Source: Macrostomum hystrix (taxonomy: Eukaryota > Platyhelminthes > Macrostomidae). From it: 64,000 bases of DNA. Positions within the stretch are counted from its first letter, which is position 1. Every line of letters starts with the position of its first letter. The stretch is from the NCBI GenBank assembly GCA_950097015.1, contig CATNEN010000038.1, positions 29,666,501 through 29,730,500 of the forward strand, in the 5' to 3' direction. The position numbers and the translations under genes were made by a program. Below are positions 11,925-24,582 of the stretch, piece after piece. Below the pieces are notes generated by a model. That model was given only the letters and a program-made list of their open reading frames with translations. It had not been told where the DNA came from and ran no database searches.

Positions 11925-13588
11925 GGAATAGATGAGAATGGCGAGAGAAAGGCGAGAGAGAGACATGAGGAAGAGATGAGGAAGATATAAGAAAGACATT
12001 AGGAATAGATGAGAAATGCATGAGAAAGACATGATGAAGACATTAGAAAGACATGAGGAATATATAAGAAAGACATGAGGAATAGATGAGAAAGACATGA
12101 GGAATATATAAGAAAGACATGAGGAATAGATGAGAAAGACATGAGTAATATAAAAGAATGACATGAGGAATAGATGAGAAAGACATGAGGAATATATAAG
12201 AAAGACATGAGGAATAGATGAGAAAGACATGAGGAATATAAAAGAATGACATGAGGAATAGATGAGAAAGACATGAGGAATATAAAAGAATGACATGAGG
12301 AATAGATGAGAAAGACATGAGGAATATATAAGAAAGACATGAGGAATATATAAGAAAGACATGAGGAATATATAAGAAAGACAAGAGGAATAGATGAGAA
12401 AGACATGAAGAATAGATGAGAAAGACATGAGGAATATAAAAGAATGACATGAGGAATAGATGTGAAAGACATGAGGAATAGATGAGAAATGCATGAGAAA
12501 GACATGATGAAGACATTAGAAAGATATGAGGAATAGATGAGAAAGACATGAGGAATATATAAGAAAGACATGAGGAATATATAAGAAAGACAAGAGGAAT
12601 AGATGAGAAAGACATGAAGAATAGATGAGAAAGACATGAGGAATATATAAGAAAGACAAGAGGAATAGATGAGAAAGACATGAAGAATAGATGAGAAAGA
12701 CATGAGGAATATATAAGAAAGGCAAGAGGAATAGATGAGAAAGACATGAAGAATAGATGAGAAAGACATGAGGAATAGATGAGAAAGACATGAGGAATAT
12801 ATAAGAAAGACATGAGGAATAGATGAGAAAGACATGAAGAATAGATGAGAAAGACATGAGGAATAGATAAGAAAGACATGAGAAAGACATGATGAAGACA
12901 TTAGAAAGACATGAAGAATAGATGAGAAAGACATGAGGAATAGATAAGAAAGACAAGAGGAATAGATGAGAAAGACATGAAGAATAGATGAGAAAGACAT
13001 GAGGAATATATAAGAAAGGCAAGAGGAATAGATGAGAAAGACATGAAAAATAGATGAGAAAGACATGAGGAATAGATAAGAAAGACATGAGAAAGACATG
13101 ATGAAGACATTAGAAAGACATGAAGAATAGATGAGAAAGACATGAGGAATAGATGAGAAAGACATGAGGAATATATAAAAAAGACATGAGGAATAGATGA
13201 GAAAGACATGAAGAATAGATGAGAAAGACATGAGGAATAGATAAGAAAGACATGAGAAAGACATGATGAAGACATTAGAAAGACATGAAGAATAGATGAG
13301 AAAGACATGAGGAATAGATAAGAAAGACAAGAGGAATAGATGAGAAAGACATGAAGAATAGATGAGAAAGACATGAGGAATATATAAGAAAGACATGAGA
13401 AAGACATGATGAAGACATTAGAAAGACATGAAGAATAGATGAGAAAGACATGAGGAATATATAAGAAAGACAAGAGGAATAGATGAGAAAGACATGAAGA
13501 ATAGATGAGAAAGACATGAGGAATATATAAGAAAGACAAGAGGAATAGATGAGAAAGACATGAAGAATAGATGAGAAAGACATTAGGC
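11925..13588. repeat. 22-bp minisatellite with higher-order blocks
   Basis: About 75 copies of gaggaatagatgagaaagac(at) with three subtypes (gaggaatatataag, gaagaatagatgag, gatgaagacattag). Subtypes recur in the same order in blocks (for instance near 12895, 13095, 13265 and 13405), so larger segments were duplicated as a whole. Minus-strand frames up to 465 codons across it are not genes. Confidence 0.96.
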
Positions 13589-14499
13589 TTCTCCAGAGAT
13601 TTGGAGAAACTGAGAGTTAAAAAAAGAGATCTATTTGAGAAACCCTAGAGAATCTAGATAAGCTGAAGTAGAAATCATTCCTGTTTATTCTCAAGTCAAA
13701 GTGTGCCATGTGACTTGTGTCAGGTTCCCCGAATGAATTCATTAATAATTAGCAGTTTTTTCGCGCGGAGCAGCTGGGGAAATCTCTGTTATAGAGCTGG
13801 CATAGATAGCAGACTCGAGTTTGATGGCATCACGAAAATCTGATCTCAATTCAGATAAGAGATGATTCAGGAAATCACTCAAATGGCACCACTCAAAAAT
13901 GGGGCCAAATATCACAATTTTTCTAATTTCAAATAGTGGACCAACTCATCAAATCTTTTTTTAGACGCAACAAAAACGATTTTACAACTTTAGTCGGGAA
14001 TGAGTAACTAATGCTCGGAGGCCAGGTTTGTTTTTGTGAGGGCCTTTAAAAAATCTGCTGGCTTTCTTAGAAAAACGTTTCTTAGAAAGCACGATAGGTC
14101 GGTAGTTCGAATCGCAGCAAAATGGTAGCAATTTCAATTTTAAAATTTTTTTTAAAGATTATTCTCTTCAGATTTTAGACAGCGAAAATATTTTCTCGAT
14201 TTTTTTAAACTTTGTGCGAGAAGTTGAGAAGTCGCTGTGAATTGGTTCACTAAAGCCGGCAGATTTTTGTTATGATGAATTACAGTCGCCTGCTTAACTT
14301 GTTTAAATCAAATAGATTTATAGGGCTGGATTTCTTTTATGACGTGCATGGAGATGGATGAAAATTCTTAGAATTTATGCTCGGCATTCTTGGAATGGGA
14401 TCAGAGAGGCTTAGAATTAATGCCGAACTGTGAACTGGGAGGCCGGTAAATAGAATGAGACGGAAGAATGTGCGATGTAAGAATGCGAAAATGCAGATT
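13589..14499. other. Intergenic, nothing firm
   Basis: AT-rich unique DNA. At about 14095-14125 a gtagttcgaatcgc string resembles a tRNA B box, possibly a SINE remnant, too short to call. Confidence 0.4.
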
Positions 14500-15075
14500 T
14501 GAGCATGGGGAAAGTGGAGATGGGATAACTGGAGATGGGGGAATGAGAGATGGGAGATGGGAGAATGGGAGAATGGGGAATGCGAGAATGGGTAATGAGA
14601 GAATGGGGGATCGGAGATGGGGAATGGGAGAATTGGGAATTGGAGATGGGGAATAGGAGAATGGGGAATGAGAGATTGGAAACGGGAGATGGGAGAATGG
14701 GGAATGCGAGAATGGGGAACGGGAGATGGGAGAATGGGAGATGGGAGAATGGGGAATGGGAGATGGGAAACGGGAGATAGGAGAATGGGGAATGCGAGAA
14801 TGGGGAATGAGAGAATGGGGAATGGGAGATGGGAGAATGGGAGATGGGAGAATGGGGAATGGGAGATGGGAAACGGGAGATAGGAGAATGGGGAATGCGA
14901 GATGGGAAATGGGAGATAGGAGAATTGGGAATGCGAGATGGGAGAATGGGAGATGAGAGAATGGGCAATTGGAGATGGGGAACGGGAAATGGGAGAATGG
15001 GGAATGGGAGAAGGTAAAACAGGAGATGAGAGAATGAGGAATGGGAGATGGGGAAATGGTAGATAGGAGAATAGC
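14500..15075. repeat. Short-unit GA-rich minisatellite
   Basis: Built from 7-bp words gggagat, gggagaa, ggggaat and relatives arranged in longer repeating phrases. Six-frame open reading across it reflects word lengths, not coding. Confidence 0.93.
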
Positions 15076-15465
15076 AAGCTGATAGAAGGTTTTAAGATGA
15101 TATATAACATTTAGTAGTGGGAGTGATGTGGCAATGACTACGGACCTAAAATTCCACGTATTTATAATAAGCAGTAGACTTAGCAATAGTTCTCCTACCT
15201 TGTTTGTCGTTGATAGTGTTAAATGTTTAATTATATATTTTTCCTTGCAATCTGAAGTCCTATCTGAACTAAATGAAATGTAATCTCCCATTTGCTAAGA
15301 ATGTTGCTCTAATATCGCTAGTTATATTCCCGGTGCCTGATTTCCATTGGTTGGCCCGCTTAGCTTCTATTGGCTATGGGAAGTTCCTTTGAGCCAATGC
15401 TGATGCTTTGCGGCTTAAATTTAGGACTTCAAAGTGAGACTTCTCGTTGTCCAATTAAAACATTC

Positions 15466-15473
15466 TCCTAGAT
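15466..15473. repeat. Target site duplication, left (hAT element)
   Basis: tcctagat lies directly before the cagggg terminus and is repeated exactly at 18235-18242. Eight bp is the duplication length typical of hAT transposons. Confidence 0.9.
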
Positions 15474-18234
15474 CAGGGGTAGGCAAACTTATTTGCTGGC
15501 GGGCCAAAGAGAGAGCCTAAAAGACGACAGCGGGCCGCATTGACTGTATAAATATGAGATAGGGGAGAGATGAGAATCGGGAGAGATGAGACACAGGAAA
15601 GATGGGACACGAGAGAGATGAGACACGGGAGAGATAAGACAGGGAAGAGATGAGACACGGGAGAGATTAGACACGGGAGAAATTAGACACGGGAGAAATT
15701 AGACACGGGAGAGATGAGACACGGGAGAGATGAGACACGGGAGAGATAAGACAGGGAAGAGATTAGACACGGGAGAGATTAGACACGTGAGAGATTAGAT
15801 ACGGGAGAGATGAGACACAGGAAAGATGGGACACGAGAGAGATGAGACACGGGAGAGATAAGACAGGGAAGAGATGAGACACGGGAGAGATAAGATAGGG
15901 AAGAGATTAGACACGGGAGAGATTAGACACGGGAGAAATTAGACACGGGAGAGATGAGACACGGGAGAGATGAGACACAGGAGAGATAAGACAGGGAAGA
16001 GATTAGATACGGGAGAGATTAGACACGTGAGAGATTAGACACGGGAGAGATTAGATACGGGAGAGATGAGACACGGGAGAGATAAGACAGGGAAGAGATT
16101 AGACACGGGAGAGATTAGACACGTGAGAGATGAGACACGGGAGAGATGAGACAGGGAAGAGATGAGACACGGGAGAGATAAGATAGGGAAGAGATTAGAC
16201 ACGGAAGAGATTAGACACGGGAGAAATTAGACACGGGAGAGATGAGACACGGGAGAGATGAGACACAGGAGAGATAAGACAGGGAAGAGATGAGACACGG
16301 GAGAGATTAGACACGGGAGAAATTAGACACGGGAGAAATTAGACACGGGAGAGATGAGACACGGGAGAGATGAGACACGGGAGAGATAAGACAGGGAAGA
16401 GATTAGACACGGGAGAGATTAGACACGTGAGAGATTAGATACGGGAGAGATGAGACACAGGAAAGATGGGACACGAGAGAGATGAGACACGGGAGAGATA
16501 AGACAGGGAAGAGATGAGACACGGGAGAGATAAGATAGGGAAGAGATTAGACACGGGAGAGATTAGACACGGGAGAAATTAGACACGGGAGAGATGAGAC
16601 ACGGGAGAGATGAGACACAGGAGAGATAAGACAGGGAAGAGATTAGATACGGGAGAGATTAGACACGTGAGAGATTAGACACGGGAGAGATTAGATACGG
16701 GAGAGATGAGACACGGGAGAGATAAGACAGGGAAGAGATTAGACACGGGAGAGATGAGACACGTGAGAGATGAGACACGGGAGAGATGAGACAGGGAAGA
16801 GATGAGACACGGGAGAGATAAGATAGGGAAGAGATTAGACACGGGAGAGATTAGACACGGGAGAAATTAGACACGGGAGAGATGAGACACGGGAGAGATG
16901 AGACACAGGAGAGATAAGACAGGGAAGAGATTAGACTCGGGAGAGATTAGACACGTGAGAGATTAGACACGGGAGAGATTAGATACGGGAGAGATGAGAC
17001 ACGGGAGAGATAAGACAGGGAAGAGATTAGACACGGGAGAGATTAGACACGTGAGAGATGAGACACGGGAGAGATAAGACAGGGAAGAGATGAGACACGG
17101 GAGAGATAAGATAGGGAAGAGATTAGACACGGGAGAGATTAGACACGGGAGAAATTAGACACGGGAGAGATGAGACACGGGAGAGATGAGACACAGGAGA
17201 GACAAGACAGGGAAGAGATTAGACACGGGAGAGATTAGACACGGGAGAAATTAGACACGGGAGAGATTAGATACGAGAGAGATGAGACACGGGAGAGATA
17301 AGACAGGGAAGAGATTAGACACGGGAGAGATTAGACACGTGAGAGATGAGACACGGGAGAGATGAGACACGAGAGAGATAAGACAGGGAAGAGATTAGAC
17401 ACGGGAGAGATTAGACACGTGAGAGATTACTGATTAGACACGGGAGAGATTAGATACGGGAGAGATGAGACACAGGAAAGATGGGACACGAGAGAGATGA
17501 GACACGGGAGAGATAAGACAGGGAAGAGATGAGACACGGGAGAGATAAGATAGGGAAAAGATTAGACACGGGAGAGATTAGACACGGGAGAAATTAGACA
17601 CGGGAGGGATGAGACACGGGAGAGATGAGACACAGGAGAGATGATACAGGGGAGTGATGAGACAGGGGAGAGATGAGACACGGGAGAGATAAGATAGGGA
17701 AAAGATTAGACACGGGAGAGATTAGACACGGGAGAAATTAGACACGGGAGGGATGAGACACGGGAGGGATGAGACACGGGAGAGATGAGACACAGGAGAG
17801 ATGAGACAGGGAAGAGATTAGACACGGGAGAGATTAGACACGTGAGAGATTAGACACGGGAGAGATTAGATACGGGAGAGATGAGACACGGGAGAGATAA
17901 GACAGGGAAGAGATTAGACACGGGAGAGATTAGACACGTGAGAGATGAGACACGGGAGAGATGAGACACGAGAGAGATGAGACACGGGAGAGATAAGACA
18001 GGGAAGAGATGAGACACGGGAGAGATAAGATAGGGAAGAGATTAGACACGGGAGAGATTAGACACGGGAGAAATTAGACACGGGAGAGATTAGATACGAG
18101 AGAGATGAGACACGGGAGAGATTAGACACGAGAGAGATGAAACAGGACACTGTAGATGTCAGAAGGGCAACGGGCCGGATTTGGGAGCTTCGAGGGCCGC
18201 ATCTGGCCCGCGGGCCGGAGTTTGCCGACCCCTG
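15474..18234. mobile_element. Non-autonomous hAT element filled with a minisatellite
   Basis: The left end caggggtaggcaaactt and the complement of the right end, caggggtcggcaaactcc, form hAT-type terminal inverted repeats with conserved cggcccgcgggcc-like subterminal sequence on the right. It is flanked by a perfect 8-bp duplication. Of 2761 bp, only about 70 bp at the left and 90 bp at the right are non-repetitive; the rest is locus C of the 16-bp minisatellite. There is no transposase frame, so it would need enzyme from elsewhere. Confidence 0.9.
15545..18145. repeat. 16-bp minisatellite array (family GTCTC, locus C)
   Basis: About 160 copies of gacacgggagagatga/gacacgggagagatta, with minor types gacagggaagagatta and gatacgggagagatga. 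A phrase of several hundred bp (aggaaagatgggacacgaga onward, near 15595, 15815, 16455 and 17465) recurs, showing large-block amplification. Confidence 0.97.
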
Positions 18235-18242
18235 TCCTAGAT

Positions 18243-18799
18243 TCTAATAAGCTTTGTTTGCCATATCCATATAGCATTTCTGGTCTCACATTGTAAACTT
18301 CTCATTAAATTTTGCCAATTAAAATGCAAAAGAAGAAGACAATTCTTATTAGCTCGGATACAGTCATAACGCATTGCTAACTAAGTGTTCTCAATAATTA
18401 GCTCAATATTCTGCTCAACTCTTTGAGTCATGCAAAAAACTGTTTAAATATGAAAGAAATTTTTATGCAATCGAACATCTTTATAAAGGCAACTCATGAA
18501 ATCGTGAAATCTCGAATCTAAAAGTAAAACGCGTAGCACATTATAAAAGAAAACCGCTTTCTTGGACAAATTTTTGTCTGCTTTACTGTTTACTTCTTTT
18601 CGTTTGCTTAAACCAGACCTGACAGACTGACTGAGATGCGGCGTTACTGAGAGTAGGAGGAAGTGAAAAAACATTGTTTGAGTTATAGGCGTAGATTAGA
18701 GATAATGTATACACTATGCTACTGCTAGTAGATTACTGGTGAATTACGAATGAATAAACGAATGAGCGATATAGGAAATTAATGATTCAGGAAATTACC
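18243..18799. other. Intergenic, nothing recognised
   Basis: AT-rich unique sequence to the right of the hAT element. A 76-codon minus frame at 18444-18674 has no support. Confidence 0.5.
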
Positions 18800-19585
18800 G
18801 AATCGAGAAATTAACGAATAGAGGAATGAACGAGCTAAGAAATAAACGAACTAAGAAATGAACGATTAAGGAAAGAAACGAATTAGGAAATGAACGAATT
18901 AGGAAATGAACGAACTAGGAAATGAAAGAATTAGGAAATGAACGAATTAGGAAATGAACGAATTAGGAAATGAACGAATTAGGAAATGAACGAATTAGGA
19001 AATGAACGAACTAGGAAATGAACGAATTAGGAAATGAACGAATTAGGAAATGAACGAATTATGAAATTAACGAACTAGGAAATGAACGAATTAGGAAATA
19101 AACGAATAAAGATATGAACGATTAAGGAAAGAAACGAATTAGGAAATGAACGAACTAAGAAATGAACGAATTAGGAAATGAACGAACTAAGAAATGAACG
19201 AATTAGGAAATGAACGAACTAAGAAATGAACGAATTAGGAAATGAACGAACTAAGAAATGAACGAATTAGGAAATGAACGAATTAGGAAATGAACGAACT
19301 AAGAAATGAACGAATTAGGAAATGAACGAACTAAGAAATGAACGAATTAGGAAATGAACGAATTAGGAAATGAACGAACTAAGAAATGAACGAATTAGGA
19401 AATGAACGAATTAGGAAATGAACGAATTAGGAAGTTTACAAATAAATAAATGAACAAATACGGAATTGAGCAAACTAGGAAATGAACGAACTAGGAAATG
19501 AACGAACTAAGAAATGAACGAACTAAGAAATGAACGAACTAAGAAATGAACGAACTAAGAAATGAACGAATGAGGAAATGAACGA
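18800..19585. repeat. 16-bp minisatellite array
   Basis: About 48 copies of gaattaggaaatgaac, alternating in places with gaactaagaaatgaac. The unit is unrelated to the GTCTC family despite equal length. Confidence 0.96.
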
Positions 19586-19601
19586 AGTGAAAGAAAAAAT
19601 G

Positions 19602-20084
19602 CTAGAAAAAATAGACGACGAAACCATTACCTAGATTTAGGATTAAAAAAACGAATGGAAAAACTTTCCTAATGACCTTGAAAGAGATATATTTTTCGGG
19701 CCAAATTTCGCTATCGAAAAGCTCACAGCACAACAGAAACACTCGCACTCCGGCCGTGTTAGACGGCAAAACAGAACGAACAAATGTAGCGAGCAAAGCC
19801 AGCCAGCTTGCAACCAATAAAAACTGACTGCAGGTTGAGGCTGTTGGCGGCCCTCGGTCATAAATATCAATGAGAATTGACTTGCGAAACGCATAAACTG
19901 TTCGTTTGTGTACATTGCGTCCTCCGACACTAAGTACCAAGTCCCTGTCTTTCTCTGTAAAAGCACAATTTATTCTAGCACTGATTAGCTGGCCAAGGCC
20001 ATTTAGACCTACAACTATAACACTTGGCCTAGCTATTTTGAAACAGTTAATTTTATTTTTAGGCATTTGACTTAAAGAAAACAC
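19602..20084 (-). other. Unassigned open frame, 160 codons
   Basis: The central part (about 19700-19990) is more GC-rich than its flanks and a second minus frame is also open there. It contains a possible acceptor (tgcttttacag). I recognise no domain, and no promoter, partner exon or polyadenylation site supports it. Confidence 0.2.
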
Positions 20085-20234
20085 TGATATTTTCCTATAT
20101 TGGATACATTTTTCCGTGAAGAACTCATCTTAAAAAGGATGTACAGTCAGTCAATCAATGGTGAGCATTTTATGCGTATATACATTTTTAATTGCTTAGT
20201 AGATGCTTCGCTTTGCTCTTTTTGTTTCTTTTGC

Positions 20235-21785
20235 TTCCTCCTCCTCCAGCTCTCCTCCTCCTCCAGCTCTCGTTCTCCTCCAGCTCTCGTTCTCCTCCAG
20301 CTCTCGTTCTCCTCCAGCTATCCTCCTCCTCCAGCTCTCGTTCTCCTCCAGCTCTCGTTCTCCTCCAGCTCTCGTTCTCCTCCAGCTATCCTCCTCCTCC
20401 AGCTCTCGTTCTCCTCCAGCTATCCTCCTCCTCCAGCTCTCGTTCTCCTCCAGCTCTCGTTCTCCTCCAGCTCTCGTTCTCCTCCAGCTCTCGTTCTCCT
20501 CCAGCTCTCGTTCTCCTCCAGCTCTCCTCCTCCTCCAGCTCTCGTTCTCCTCCAGCTATCCTCCTCCTCCAGCTCTCGTTCTCCTCCAGCTCTCGTTCTC
20601 CTCCAGCTCTCGTTCTCCTCCAGCTCTCCTCCTCCTCCAGCTCTCGTTCTCCTCCAGCTATCCTCCTCCTCCAGCTCTCGTTCTCCTCCAGCTCTCGTTC
20701 TCCTCCAGCTCTCGTTCTCCTCCAGCTCTCGTTCTCCTCCAGCTATCCTCCTCCTCCTCCAGCTCTCGTTCTCCTCCAGCTATCCTCCTCCTCCAGCTAT
20801 CCTCCTCCTCCTCCAGCTATCCTCCTCCTCCTCCAGCTATCCTCCTCCTCCTCCAGCTATCCTCCTCCTCCAGCTATCCTCCTCCTCCAGCTATCCTCCT
20901 CCTCCTCCAGCTATCCTCCTCCTCCAGCTCTCCTCCTCCTCCAGCTCTCCTCCTTCTCCAGCTATCCTCCTCCTCCTCCAGCTATCCTCCTCCTCCAGCT
21001 ATCCTCCTCCTCCTCCAGCTATCCTCCTCCTCCAGCTATCCTCCTCCTCCTCCAGCTATCCTCCTCCTCCAGCTCTCCTCCTCCTCCAGCTCTCCTCCTC
21101 CTCCAGCTATCCTCCTCCTCCTCCAGCTATCCTCCTCCTCCAGCTATCCTCCTCCTCCTCCAGCTATCCTCCTCCTCCAGCTATCCTCCTCCTCCTCCAG
21201 CTATCCTCCTCCTCCAGCTATCCTCCTCCTCCTCCAGCTATCCTCCTCCTCCAGCTATCCTCCTCCTCCTCCAGCTATCCTCCTCCTCCAGCTCTCCTCC
21301 TCCTCCAGCTCTCCTCCTCCTCCAGCTATCCTCCTCCTCCTCCAGCTATCCTCCTCCTCCAGCTATCCTCCTCCTCCAGCTATCCTCCTCCTCCAGCTAT
21401 CCTCCTCCTCCTCCAGCTATCCTCCTCCTCCAGCTATCCTCCTCCTCCTCCAGCTATCCTCCTCCTCCAGCTATCCTCCTCCTCCTCCAGCTATCCTCCT
21501 CCTCCTCCAGCTATCCTCCTCCTCCAGCTATCCTCCTCCTCCTCCAGCTATCCTCCTCCTCCAGCTATCCTCCTCCTCCTCCAGCTATCCTCCTCCTCCA
21601 GCTCTCCTCCTCCTCCAGCTCTCCTCCTCCTCCAGCTATCCTCCTCATCCTGCTCTCCTCCTCCTCCAGCTCTCATCCTCCTCCAGCTCTCCTCCTCCAG
21701 CTCTCCTCCTCCTCCAGCTCTCCTCCTACAGCTATCCTCCTCCTCCAGCTCTCCTCCTCCAGCTCTCCTCCTCCTTCAGCTCTCC
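20235..21785. repeat. 17/20-bp TCC-rich minisatellite upstream of ADA
   Basis: Two interleaved unit lengths: 17 bp (ctatcctcctcctccag or ctctcgttctcctccag) and 20 bp (one more tcc). The strand is nearly pure pyrimidine. The array ends about 175 bp before the ADA start codon. All three plus frames stay open for over 500 codons (Ser/Pro/Leu-rich); I reject these as genes. Confidence 0.97.
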
Positions 21786-21958
21786 TTAATAAAATATTAA
21801 TTTTTCAATCAGGATTGGTTTTATCTCTATGGCAAAGGCTGGTCTATGAACGGATTTTCGATTACTCATGACACATTTTGCAATTGGCAATATAAGCGAT
21901 AACACTCGACAATTAAGGTTCAAAGAAAGCATACACTTAATATAATAGAACTCACCGC

Positions 21959-24582
21959 ATGGACCACAGCAACCAGGCGGTTGAGTCCAGGTACTCCGCT
22001 GTAACAAACTCGCCAATTGCAGAGTCAGATTTGCATCGCGTCGAGCTGCACTGCCATTTCGAAGGCGCCCTACGGCCTGGCACCGTATTTAGCATTGCCA
22101 AGCGGCGAGGACACAAACTGCCAGTGGCGACAGCCCAAGAGTTCGCCGAGTTTATGCGCCGAAAAGAGCCCGCCCTGCTGCGCGAATTTCTCAGCTACTT
22201 CCCGGTGCTGATGTCATTCGTGGCCGGCGACCGGGATGGCATCGTCCAGTTGGCCGTGGACTTTGTTGAGGATTGCGCCTTGAACAAGATTGCCTACATT
22301 GAGAGCCGCTACGTGCCCCAGCTGTTCGCTAAGGACTCATTCACCGCTGAGGATGGACTCAAAGCTGTTCTGGAGGGCTTCGAGTTGGGTTCGAAACGCT
22401 TTGGTGTCAAGGTGCGATCGATTCTGATCTCAATTCGGGCAATTCCAGGTGAGAAAACTGATAGTGAACATTCAGTTCTTGCACAAGCTCATCTATATTG
22501 AGTCGCATTTGTTAGACAGTTTAAGTAATGTACTGAAGGCTGAAAGTGACACTTTTGAAGTTTATTTTTCAGCGCGATGGCCTGTACAAGACGCTAGTTA
22601 AACCTTCAAAGAGACTAGAAAGCTGACAGAACATTTCAGAAAAGCCTCCCTGAACTTTCCCTTGAGTGGCCAGCCCCAATGCATGGCGAGTGTGTATACT
22701 TCCGGAAAATCAGAAAGTCAGAGCAGATGTACTCATCCGTGTGAGTGTTTGCTCAGGAGTCAGCTGAATTGGCAAAAATGCCTCCCCGCTGGCTGCGGGT
22801 CTACTATCACGAAATGTTCCACCATTTGTCCACAGCTCACTAAAAGTATTATTACTGACCATATTACTCGTATTATACTTTATATTATTACTATACTTTT
22901 TAGGTCCACTTTTTCTTAAAGAAAATAGGTAAAAAATGTTAGGCTTAATAAGAACTCTAAAACTAGTCTCAATTTAAGTTGACATTTCTGCACACATTCG
23001 TTTGGGGCACAGCCGCGGAGAGAAGGCTTCGAGGCTTGTCGTGCAAATTATGCCTTTGAGGGCCAACCTCCAAGGCGCAGTGAAGGTGTACACTGCCTGA
23101 CGATGAGACAGTGTGTGCGTGTGTGCTCAGGAGTCAGCGAAGTGAGCAGAGTTGCCTCCCCGCTGGTTGCGGGTCTAGTCTCACCAATTGATGTGCCGTC
23201 ATTGCCCGCAGAGTTCTGCGAAGAGACTCTACGCCTGGCCAAGGCCTACGCTGCCCACGGCGTTGTTGGTGTCGACGTCGCCGGCGACGACAAGGAAGAT
23301 GACGACAGCGAGCGCGGCGGCACCCATCCGGACATTGTGGCGATGTTCAAGGAGGCCCACAAGGCCGGCATCCACCGGACTGCGCACGCCGGCGAGAACT
23401 CCGGCGCCGGGATGGTCGCCGAGGCGTTGGACATCCTGCAAGCTGAACGAATCGGACACGGCTATCACACGCTGGACGACCCGAGGCTGTACCAGGTGTG
23501 AATCTCAGGAGGATTATTTTTGGGGATTTGAGTTGTTGTTAAGTTTCGCAGTAAAATTGCGACGAGATCACAGCGAGCCAGCTGCCCAGCTGCAGCTATT
23601 GCGTGACGCCTTTGATCGCTGTGTACAGCGAGTGTACAGCTGTTCAGTCCATGGACTGGGGACAGGACGCCATGCCTACCCTGATTCGAACTCCTGACCC
23701 ACTCGGTCTGAAGTCAGCGCGAAAACATTCCTTCCACTCCGCTTACTCCTGGGCACACACGCACACAGACACTAGAAAATCTATTTGTTTTTTCTATTTT
23801 TCTTATTCTGTTGTTCTGATCTAAGGTGAGTGCCAGACTCACACAAATTTCTGCTCCAGGTGATATATACTGTTATACCCATTTGACGGCTAATGTGAAC
23901 TAAGTTGCAATCTCTTTATGAAGAAGTTGAAAAAAGATAATCCCAAATCTTTAAATGTATTAAATAGCTTAAAACGGCTAATTGAAGGACACTTTGAATT
24001 AGATAGCTTAAACGGCCTATTTAAGTTAGTTGACTTTGAATTTAATAGCTAAAACGGCCCATTTAAGGTCACGTTGGAATAAAAAGCATAAAACGGCCCA
24101 TTTAAGGTCGCTAAGTAATAGAAAGCATAAACGGCCCATTTAAGTACATCATGCAGTTTGTTGATAAACTAGCATTTGCTAACATGAAAGAAACACATAA
24201 TTCTCTGAAACATTGACTTCTGACTTCAAATCCGGTTCTCCTCTATTTCTCCGCCGTCAAGCGAGTCCTACACGAAGGCATCCACCTGGAGACCTGTCCA
24301 CTGTCCAGCCACCTGACATCCGCTGTGCTAGCTGACTGGCCTCATCATCCGATCCAACGATTGGCCGCCGACCGGGCCAACTATTCGATCAATACGGACG
24401 ATCCGACCTTCACTGGCCAATGGCTGGAGGCCGAGTACAAGTTGTGCTTCGATAGGATTGGTCTGCCACCGTGGGAACTCGTGCGCACCAATTACTGCGC
24501 TGCTAGGTCCAGCTTCCTCCCTGATGATGAGAAGGTCGATTTGCTGGCCAAATTGGACTCGTATTATCGGGTGCGACTATGA
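21959..24582 (+). CDS. ADA: Adenosine deaminase
   Basis: Cytosolic purine salvage enzyme: adenosine or deoxyadenosine to inosine or deoxyinosine. Exons 21959-22448, 23212-23495, 24262-24582 join in phases 1 and 0 to give 364 residues, the usual ADA length. Catalytic zinc and active-site motifs are present: HCHFEGA (H31, H33), HAGE (H222, E225), HGYH (H246) and NTDDP (D304, D305). There is no signal peptide, which argues against the secreted ADGF class. The ATG has an in-frame TAA at 21938-21940 and a fair context (caccgcATGg). Intron 1 contains two SINE-1 copies, the second abutting exon 2 and providing its acceptor. Intron 2 has a SINE-2 copy and a degenerate array. A polyadenylation signal follows at 24698. 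Confidence 0.97.
22650..22850 (+). repeat. SINE-1 partial copy in ADA intron 1
   Basis: Diverged body and tail: agtcagagcagatgta, gctcaggagtcagctga and ccccgctggctgcgggtcta match copies at 23002 and 52785. It lacks the tRNA-like head. Confidence 0.7.
23002..23211 (+). repeat. SINE-1 copy abutting ADA exon 2
   Basis: Begins at tttggggcacagccgcggag and runs through the family body to gatgtgccgtcattgcccgcag, ending exactly at the exon 2 boundary. The intact copy at 37751 continues past this point (gcccgcagccgtcttgc then an ATT tail), so here the SINE tail is missing and the exon starts instead. Confidence 0.8.
23202..23211 (+). promoter_or_regulatory. SINE-derived 3' splice site of ADA exon 2
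   Basis: attgcccgcag supplies the acceptor AG at 23210-23211. Joining g (22448) to ag (23212) makes a Glu codon and keeps the ADA frame, so this is the functional acceptor. The same tgcccgcag string belongs to the SINE-1 consensus. Confidence 0.7.
23570..23735 (-). repeat. SINE-2 partial copy in ADA intron 2
   Basis: Contains the family core cagctgttcagtccatggac and a complemented B-box-like ctgattcgaactcctgac. Diverged and incomplete. Confidence 0.65.
23945..24150. repeat. Degenerate ~45-50-bp repeat in ADA intron 2
   Basis: Five imperfect copies carrying aaacggcccatttaag preceded by an atagctta/aaagcata segment. Confidence 0.7.

Noticed and set aside
11910-13583. Minus-strand frames up to 465 codons
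   Set aside because: They coincide exactly with the 22-bp array and translate the same words in several frames.
20100-21871. Three overlapping plus-strand frames of 528-566 codons, Ser/Pro/Leu-rich
   Set aside because: All three frames are open because the repeat lacks stop words in any phase; 17/20-bp units shift frame continuously. A real protein would use one frame.
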